Shown here: positions 7,809-12,898 of the stretch, in pieces
Layout of the letters: the number at the start of each line of letters is the position of its first letter
How positions within the stretch are numbered: the stretch's first letter is position 1
Assembly: GCA_027001895.1 (NCBI GenBank)
Contig: JALTLP010000253.1
Span: 1 to 12,898 of the forward strand
Direction: 5' to 3'
From: Chromatiales bacterium
GTDB lineage: Bacteria; Pseudomonadota; Gammaproteobacteria; UBA6429; Thiohalophilaceae
Length of the DNA: 12,898 nucleotides
Notes under the pieces: generated by a model
The model's input: only the letters and a program-made list of their open reading frames with translations
The model's database searches: none
Told to the model about the DNA's origin: nothing
Translations under genes and position numbers: made by a program

Positions 7809-8276
7809 GTGAAAAAACAATGGATACCCCATGTAACCGTTGCCGGTGTTATAGAAGACGGCCAAAAATTTTTAATGGTAGAAGAAAAAATTAATAATAC
7901 GCTTGTTATCAACCAGCCAGCAGGTCACTGGGAGATGGGTGAATCAATAATCGAAGCTGTTAAGCGCGAAACACTCGAAGAAACAACTTATAATGTTGAA
8001 GTTGTTTCACTGCTTGGTATTTATAACTGGACAATACCACAACACGAAAATGCGGCTGCAACAACCGATACATTTTTACGTTTTAGCTTTCACTGTAAAG
8101 TAACTGAAAAAACGAATAACCCGCTGGATCCCGATATTCATCAATATTTATGGTTAACCAAAGAGCAAATTTATTCTGCCGAATACAAAAAAAGAAGCCC
8201 GCTGGTTATCCGTTCACTGGAGGACTATCTTGCAGGTAAGCGTTATCCTTTAAACCAGTTTATCGATATAAATTAA
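7809..8276 (+). CDS. nudJ: Nudix hydrolase NudJ (phosphatase NudJ/YmfB family)
   Basis: This is a 155-residue Nudix protein matching E. coli NudJ. In E. coli the enzyme hydrolyses nucleoside tri- and diphosphates and thiamine diphosphate. Family segments: PHVTVAGVI (7-15), NQPAGHWEMGES (35-46) and RSPLVIRSLEDYLAGKRYPL near the end. The Nudix box (39-61) keeps G39, E45, R53/E54 and the metal-binding E57/E58. The usual glycine after EEx is threonine (EETTY where E. coli has EETG), a mild departure. The start is GTG at 7809, directly after the rluE stop (TAAGTG). AAAAAGG (7791-7797) inside rluE is the likely ribosome site, about 11 bases away, so translation is coupled. The frame is the same as that of mnmA downstream, separated only by the TAA at 8274-8276. 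Confidence 0.9.
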   Translation: MKKQWIPHVTVAGVIEDGQKFLMVEEKINNTLVINQPAGHWEMGESIIEAVKRETLEETTYNVEVVSLLGIYNWTIPQHENAAATTDTFLRFSFHCKVTEKTNNPLDPDIHQYLWLTKEQIYSAEYKKRSPLVIRSLEDYLAGKRYPLNQFIDIN

Positions 8277-8291
8277 CATTCAGAATTATTT

Positions 8292-8306
8292 CAGGACAAT
8301 ATTATT
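8292..8306 (+). promoter_or_regulatory. Ribosome binding site and probable ATT start of mnmA
   Basis: CAGGA (8292-8296) is followed seven bases later by ATT at 8304-8306; a second ATT lies directly before it at 8301. Codons after 8304 read S-A-K-N-K-Q, close in length to the start of E. coli MnmA (M-S-E-T-A-K-K). No ATG, GTG or TTG exists in this frame from the nudJ stop to 8369. Spacing and protein length both favour ATT 8304. Confidence 0.6.
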
Positions 8307-9404
8307 TCAGCGAAAAACAAACAATCCATTTATGTTGGTGTTTCCGGTGGTGTTGATTCATCCGTTGCCTTGTTATTGTTAAAACAACAGGGATATAACG
8401 TGCATGGGGTTTTTATGAAAAACTGGGAGGCCGATGACAGTGACGAATACTGCGCTGCTGCTGCCGACCTCGCTGATGCTGAATCCGTATGTAAACAACT
8501 CAACATACCTCTGAGCAGTGTTAATTTTTCTGACCAGTACTGGGACCGTGTTTTTGAATATTTTCTTTCCGAATACAAGGCAGGCCGCACCCCCAACCCG
8601 GACGTTTTATGTAATAAGGAAATCAAGTTTAAAGCCTTTCTCGACTACGCCCTTGAACAAGGTGCCGACTATGTGGCGATGGGACACTATGCAAGGGTTG
8701 ATAAACACGAAGATAGCTTTTGTTTACTCAAAGCGAAAGACCAAAACAAGGATCAAAGCTATTTTTTACACCTGTTAAACCAGCAACAGCTATCGAAAAG
8801 CATGTTCCCACTTGGTGAAATGAATAAAACAGAAGTACGTGCACTGGCCAGCGAAAATAATTTTATTACCAAAGACAAAAAAGACAGCACCGGCATTTGT
8901 TTTATCGGCGAACGACGCTTTAAAGACTTTTTACAGCAGTTTATTCCTGCGCAACGCGGTATTATGCAGACACCCGAGGGTAAAAATATTGGCCATCATG
9001 ATGGATTAATGTATTACACCATTGGCCAGCGCAAAGGCCTGCATATTGGTGGAAGCCAGCAAGGCGACGGCAGCCCGTGGTATGTTGCCGATAAAATCGT
9101 TGATAAAAATATTTTAATCGTCGTTCAGGGTAACAAACACCCTCTGCTCTATAAAAAAAGGCTAAAAGCATCCATGTTACACTGGATAAACGGACAGGCA
9201 CCCGATGTACCCTTTTCCTGTATGGCAAAAACACGTTATCGCCAGGCCGATGAAAGCTGTGCGATAACACGTATTGAAAATAATACCTGTGTTGTTGAGT
9301 TTGAAAACCCTCAATGGGCAATTACACCCGGACAATCAGTTGTGTTTTACGATGGCGATAACTGTTTAGGTGGCGGCATCATTAACAGCGATAAAAATGA
9401 ATAA
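8304..9404 (+). CDS. mnmA: tRNA-specific 2-thiouridylase MnmA, apparent ATT start
   Basis: MnmA activates U34 of tRNA-Lys, -Glu and -Gln with ATP and inserts sulfur to give 2-thiouridine; in E. coli the sulfur arrives through the IscS-Tus relay. Counted from ATT 8304 the protein has 366 residues (E. coli 368). The PP-loop SGGVDSS is at 14-20, and the two catalytic cysteines are C103 (VLCNKEIKF) and C199 (STGICFIGER), matching E. coli C102 and C199. Other family blocks are FMKNW, YKAGRTPNPD, GHYARV, KDQSYFL, TIGQRKGLHIGG and a C-terminal LGGGII. The first conventional start in frame, TTG 8370, would delete the PP-loop and is rejected. The frame is closed upstream by the nudJ stop, 27 bases before the ATT. 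The 3' end overlaps hflD by one base (TAATG). Identity is certain; only the start is unusual. Confidence 0.95.
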   Translation: MSAKNKQSIYVGVSGGVDSSVALLLLKQQGYNVHGVFMKNWEADDSDEYCAAAADLADAESVCKQLNIPLSSVNFSDQYWDRVFEYFLSEYKAGRTPNPDVLCNKEIKFKAFLDYALEQGADYVAMGHYARVDKHEDSFCLLKAKDQNKDQSYFLHLLNQQQLSKSMFPLGEMNKTEVRALASENNFITKDKKDSTGICFIGERRFKDFLQQFIPAQRGIMQTPEGKNIGHHDGLMYYTIGQRKGLHIGGSQQGDGSPWYVADKIVDKNILIVVQGNKHPLLYKKRLKASMLHWINGQAPDVPFSCMAKTRYRQADESCAITRIENNTCVVEFENPQWAITPGQSVVFYDGDNCLGGGIINSDKNE

Positions 9405-10099
9405 TGAAAAATTTGCATGACCAAACCATTGCCCTGGCGGCAATATACCAGGCCATTCAAACGGTCGATAAGCTCGCCCGTCGCGGTTCTGCGTCTGAGC
9501 ATGATATACAAACCTGCATTGAAAGCCTGTTTGTTTTCGACTCCCCCACTACCGAAGCAATTTATGGCAGTATTGTTGATCTTAAAACCGGACTTACAGG
9601 ACTGGTAAAACAACTCAATGGCAAAGCCCTTTCTGTTGAACCCGAGCTGACCACGCAACCTGAACTCAGCGCAAAGGCATTACAACAACAGAATATCGCA
9701 ATGGCTCAGTACGTCATTGGTGTGATGTTTCTGCATAAAAAACTATGCAAAAATAATACACTTCTGGAATCCATTACTGCCCGACTGGAAGCGGCAAAAA
9801 ACCAGGCAGAGCACTTTGGCACGACCCTGCATGAGAATGTTTTGGCCAATATTTCGGATATCTTTTCTGAGTCAGTCAGCCCGCTTGGGGCAAAAATAAT
9901 GGTACAGGGGGAGCAAATACATTTGTCAAACCCGCTGATCGTGAATAAAATTCGTAGTTTACTTCTGGCGGCGGTCAGGGCCGCAATATTGTGGAACCAG
10001 CTAGGTGGTCGACGCTGGCATATACTATTTAAGCGGAACAAAATCTTGAAAATGGCCGAGTCCATTTTAGAACGGGAAATCCCACAATATATTAACTAA
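9404..10099 (+). CDS. hflD: HflD, high-frequency lysogenization protein homolog
   Basis: The 231 residues compare with 213 in E. coli. HflD is a helical, membrane-associated protein, known from phage lambda as a CII-binding factor; its native role is unclear. Family segments are the N-terminal TIALAAIYQAIQTVDKLA (8-25), IYGSIVDLKTGL (53-64), SPLGAKIMVQG (159-169) and the C-terminal RAAILWNQLGGRRWHILFKR (192-211). A longer linker around 72-98 (proline-, glutamate- and glutamine-rich) accounts for part of the extra length. The ATG overlaps the mnmA stop as TAATG and has no evident ribosome site, so translation probably depends on re-initiation after mnmA. In many gammaproteobacteria purB follows; here acnA does. 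Confidence 0.93.
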   Translation: MKNLHDQTIALAAIYQAIQTVDKLARRGSASEHDIQTCIESLFVFDSPTTEAIYGSIVDLKTGLTGLVKQLNGKALSVEPELTTQPELSAKALQQQNIAMAQYVIGVMFLHKKLCKNNTLLESITARLEAAKNQAEHFGTTLHENVLANISDIFSESVSPLGAKIMVQGEQIHLSNPLIVNKIRSLLLAAVRAAILWNQLGGRRWHILFKRNKILKMAESILEREIPQYIN

Positions 10100-10113
10100 T
10101 AAATAGATTTAAC

Positions 10114-10143
10114 TTTACAGGCTAACTGCCTGATAATTATATT
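10114..10143 (+). promoter_or_regulatory. Putative acnA promoter
   Basis: TTTACA (10114-10119) and TATATT (10138-10143) lie 18 bases apart, each one base off consensus. The expected start is near 10150, leaving a leader of about 34 bases to the acnA ATG. The spacer contains a perfect short palindrome, and a second dyad covers the expected start; both are listed separately. Confidence 0.45.
10118..10132. repeat. 15-bp palindrome in the acnA promoter spacer
   Basis: CAGGC-TAACT-GCCTG has perfect 5-base arms around 5 central bases and sits inside the putative -35/-10 spacer. A regulator bound there would block the promoter. It could also be a weak hairpin behind hflD (AT-rich but without a clean T-run), so the role is open. 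Confidence 0.4.
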
Positions 10144-10148
10144 TTAAT

Positions 10149-10167
10149 TACACTTTGTTAGAGTGTA
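10149..10167. repeat. 19-bp dyad at the expected acnA transcription start
   Basis: TACACT-TTGTTAG-AGTGTA has perfect 6-base arms around 7 bases. It ends 5 bases before the AAGGAG ribosome site (10173-10178). It could be an operator or a small leader hairpin affecting translation. I do not recognise the motif. Confidence 0.4.
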
Positions 10168-10183
10168 TTATTAAGGAGCTTTC

Positions 10184-12838
10184 ATGAGCAACAGCGCAAA
10201 ATCAACCCTTTCTGTAAACGGCAATAACTACGAGATTTTTCGCCTCGACAGCGTAAAAGGCGCCGAAGATCTGCCTTTTTCACTAAAAATTCTGCTCGAA
10301 AACCTGTTACGTCATCACGATGGTGTGAATGTGACCGACGAAGATATACAGGCAATGGCAAACTGGGACCCAAAAGCAAGCCCATCAACCGAAATAGCCT
10401 TTACTCCGGCGCGTGTACTTATGCAGGATTTCACCGGTGTACCCGCAGTGGTTGACCTGGCCGCAATGCGTGAAGCCATGAAAGCCCTCGGTGGTAACCC
10501 GGATAAAATTAACCCATTACAACCGGCTGAACTGGTAATTGACCATTCGGTACAAATAGACTCTTTCGGCAATAAAAACGCAGTGGTAAAAAATGCCGAG
10601 ATGGAATACCAGCGTAACGAAGAACGTTACAGCTTTTTAAAGTGGGGCCAGTCTGCTTTTTCCAACTTTAAAGTTGTGCCACCGGATATGGGAATTGTTC
10701 ACCAGATTAACCTTGAATACCTTGCTCGTGTCGTTTTTGATGCAGAAAATAATGGCGTCCGTCAGGCCTACCCGGATACTTTGGTGGGCACAGACTCCCA
10801 CACCACCATGATTAACGGCGTGGGTGTACTCGGCTGGGGTGTCGGCGGTATCGAAGCCGAAGCCGCCATGCTCGGTCAACCTGTTTCGATGCTGATTCCA
10901 CAGGTGGTAGGCTTTAACTTAACCGGCCAACTCCCAGAAGGCGCAACAGCAACCGACCTTGTTTTACGTATTGTTGAATTGCTCCGCCAACACGGTGTCG
11001 TCGGTAAATTTGTTGAATTCTTTGGTGAAGGTTTAGACCACTTATCACTCGCAGACCGCGCAACCATTGCCAATATGGCGCCAGAATACGGTGCAACCTG
11101 CGGCATCTTCCCGATTGATAGCGAAACATTAAATTACTTACGTTTATCCGGCCGCAGTGAAGAACACATTGCCTTAACTGAAGCCTATATGCGTGAGCAA
11201 GGTATGTTCCGTGATGACAGCAAACAAACCCATCGATACAGCAGCATGGTTGAACTGGATATTTCATCCGTTGAACCGGCACTTGCCGGCCCTAAACGAC
11301 CACAGGATCGCATCAACCTGTCACAATCCAAACCAGCCTTTAACGAAGCACTCGCTGCATTAAAAAAAGAACGCAGTATTACCAGTAAGGCCGTTAGCAC
11401 CAAAATTAATAATCAGGAAGTCACTCTCGATGATGGTGCCGTTGTTATTGCATCCATTACCTCCTGTACCAATACTTCTAACCCCAGCGTAATGTTAGCC
11501 GCCGGGCTAGTTGCACAAAAAGCTTCTGCCCTGGGTGTAAAAGTAAAGCCCTGGGTTAAAACCTCGCTGGCGCCGGGTTCACGTGTCGTCACCGAGTACT
11601 TTAACCAGGCAGGCTTGATGGATTCAATGGAAAACCTCGGCTTTCATGTTATTGGTTATGGCTGTGCAACCTGTATTGGTAACTCGGGGCCGCTTCCGGT
11701 TGAAGTATCCAAAGCAATTGCAGACGGCGACTTATCCGCTTGCTCCGTGTTATCGGGTAACCGTAACTTTGAAGGCCGCGTGCATGCTGAGGTACGAATG
11801 AACTACCTTGCTTCACCACCGCTGGTTGTTGCCTATGCCATTGCCGGTACCATGAACATCGACATATACAATGAACCACTGGCGCAGGATAAAGACGGAA
11901 AGGATGTTTTCTTAAAAGACATCTGGCCGACACATCAGGAAGTGCAGGCAGTTGTTACTAAAAACGTCACCCGTGACGATTTTACCCAAAGCTACGACGA
12001 AGTGTACAAAGGTGAACAACAGTGGATTGATCTAAAGTCACCCGAAGGCCAGTTATTCGACTGGAAAGACAGCTCGACTTATATTAAAAACCCACCTTAC
12101 TTCGAAGGCATGACCATGCAACCGGGTGAAGTCAGCGACATTCAAAATGCACGGGTACTGGCCATGCTTGGTGATTCGGTAACGACTGACCATATCTCCC
12201 CTGCCGGTGCGATTAAAGCGGACAGCCCGGCTGGCATTTACCTTAAGGCCAACGGTGTTGCCGATAAAGACTTTAACTCCCTCGGTTCACGTCGAGGTAA
12301 CCATGAAGTTATGATGCGCGGCACCTTTGCCAATATCCGCTTACGCAATTTATTGGCACCCGGCACTGAAGGCGGCATTACCTGCCATCAGCCAGACGGT
12401 GAGCAAATGAGTATTTTTGACGCGGCAATGAAGTACAAGCAGGAAAACACGCCGCTTATTATTTTAGCCGGTAAAGAATACGGCTCTGGCTCATCGCGTG
12501 ACTGGGCAGCAAAAGGACCTCGCCTGCTTGGTATCCAGGCGGTTATTGCCGAAAGCTATGAGCGTATCCACCGAACCAATCTGGTTTGCATGGGCATCCT
12601 GCCTCTGCAATACAAAGAAGGTGAAAGCGCTGCCAGCCTGGGACTTACCGGCAAAGAATCTATTAATATTAATGGCTTAGGTGATGGTTCTAATAAAGAA
12701 GTTGAGGTCGTTGCGACTGCTGAAAATGGTGACGAAATTAAATTTACTGCCAATGTCAGGATCGACACACCCAAAGAAATAGAATACTACCGTCATGGTG
12801 GCATATTACAGTATGTTTTACGCCAACTTGCGGCTTAA
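10184..12838 (+). CDS. acnA: Aconitate hydratase A (aconitase, AcnA/IRP family)
   Basis: The 884 residues compare with 891 in E. coli AcnA. The cytoplasmic [4Fe-4S] enzyme interconverts citrate and isocitrate in the TCA and glyoxylate cycles; E. coli AcnA is the stress and stationary-phase form and, as apoprotein, binds mRNA. The cluster ligands are C428 (in SCTNTSNPSVML), C494 and C497 (in GYGCATCIGNSG). Other blocks are DSHTTMINGVGVLGWGVGG (204-222), GDSVTTDHISPAG (663-675) and GSGSSRDWAAKGP (767-779), the last carrying the active-site serine/arginine loop. The domain order is that of AcnA/IRP and not AcnB. The start follows AAGGAG with 5 bases of spacing. It lies 84 bases after hflD with its own likely promoter. 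The usual occupant here is purB. No truncation is seen. Confidence 0.98.
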   Translation: MSNSAKSTLSVNGNNYEIFRLDSVKGAEDLPFSLKILLENLLRHHDGVNVTDEDIQAMANWDPKASPSTEIAFTPARVLMQDFTGVPAVVDLAAMREAMKALGGNPDKINPLQPAELVIDHSVQIDSFGNKNAVVKNAEMEYQRNEERYSFLKWGQSAFSNFKVVPPDMGIVHQINLEYLARVVFDAENNGVRQAYPDTLVGTDSHTTMINGVGVLGWGVGGIEAEAAMLGQPVSMLIPQVVGFNLTGQLPEGATATDLVLRIVELLRQHGVVGKFVEFFGEGLDHLSLADRATIANMAPEYGATCGIFPIDSETLNYLRLSGRSEEHIALTEAYMREQGMFRDDSKQTHRYSSMVELDISSVEPALAGPKRPQDRINLSQSKPAFNEALAALKKERSITSKAVSTKINNQEVTLDDGAVVIASITSCTNTSNPSVMLAAGLVAQKASALGVKVKPWVKTSLAPGSRVVTEYFNQAGLMDSMENLGFHVIGYGCATCIGNSGPLPVEVSKAIADGDLSACSVLSGNRNFEGRVHAEVRMNYLASPPLVVAYAIAGTMNIDIYNEPLAQDKDGKDVFLKDIWPTHQEVQAVVTKNVTRDDFTQSYDEVYKGEQQWIDLKSPEGQLFDWKDSSTYIKNPPYFEGMTMQPGEVSDIQNARVLAMLGDSVTTDHISPAGAIKADSPAGIYLKANGVADKDFNSLGSRRGNHEVMMRGTFANIRLRNLLAPGTEGGITCHQPDGEQMSIFDAAMKYKQENTPLIILAGKEYGSGSSRDWAAKGPRLLGIQAVIAESYERIHRTNLVCMGILPLQYKEGESAASLGLTGKESININGLGDGSNKEVEVVATAENGDEIKFTANVRIDTPKEIEYYRHGGILQYVLRQLAA

Positions 12839-12878
12839 AGTTTTAGAGCAAGATCAAACAGGGATAAGAACAACAAGT

Positions 12879-12897
12879 TGGCGGCGGATTGTCGCCA
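12879..12897 (+). terminator. Possible acnA terminator hairpin, cut by the window end
   Basis: TGGCG (12879-12883) can pair with CGCCA (12893-12897) around 9 bases, 40 bases after the acnA stop. Any T-run would fall outside the window, so this is tentative. Confidence 0.25.
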
Positions 12898-12898
12898 G

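Noticed and set aside
8370..8372. TTG as the mnmA start
   Set aside because: It begins inside the conserved N-terminal domain and would lose SGGVDSS, which is essential for ATP binding and is plainly encoded just upstream in frame.
1..12898. Mobile element, phage, CRISPR or defence island
   Set aside because: No transposase, integrase, direct repeats or spacer array are seen; gene content is core housekeeping.

Overview
The window is a gammaproteobacterial chromosome segment of moderate-to-low GC, made almost entirely of housekeeping genes with short intergenic gaps. I see no mobile element, CRISPR array, rRNA or tRNA. The order infA / clpA-clpS / cspD / ... / rluE-nudJ-mnmA-hflD is the well-known gammaproteobacterial neighbourhood (as in Escherichia and Pseudomonas), so the class assignment is firm. 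The order or genus cannot be fixed from the sequence. The proteins are clearly diverged from the E. coli versions I recall.

Layout. Positions 1-510 hold the 3' part of an AT-rich gene for a small cysteine-containing probable lipoprotein that I do not recognise. infA (741-959) follows, with a stringent-type promoter. infA converges with the clpS-clpA operon (minus strand, 3643 to 1043), and both share a bidirectional hairpin terminator at 987-1024. A 205-bp AT-rich divergent region separates clpS from a cspD-type cold-shock gene (3849-4085, plus strand). cspD converges on a large membrane-bound HAMP-PAS-GGDEF-EAL cyclic-di-GMP gene (minus strand, 7152 to 4165) through a second bidirectional terminator. 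From 7257 to 10099 runs a tight four-gene operon rluE-nudJ-mnmA-hflD (23S rRNA pseudouridine synthase, Nudix hydrolase, tRNA 2-thiouridylase, HflD). acnA (10184-12838), with its own putative promoter and two dyads in the leader, closes the window.

How they work together. ClpS delivers N-degron substrates to ClpA, which unfolds them for ClpP. InfA, RluE and MnmA act on translation. CspD in E. coli is a stationary-phase nucleic-acid-binding inhibitor of replication. The GGDEF-EAL protein occupies the place where icd usually sits next to cspD, and acnA sits where purB usually follows hflD, so the conserved block has been edited at both positions.

The most striking observation is the start of mnmA. 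Its frame has no ATG, GTG or TTG between the in-frame nudJ stop (8274-8276) and the catalytic P-loop SGGVDSS. Translation must therefore begin at a rare ATT codon (best at 8304, seven bases after CAGGA), or arise by read-through of nudJ, or the base call is wrong. I did not find a convincing new multi-gene system; the rest is largely conserved core genome.
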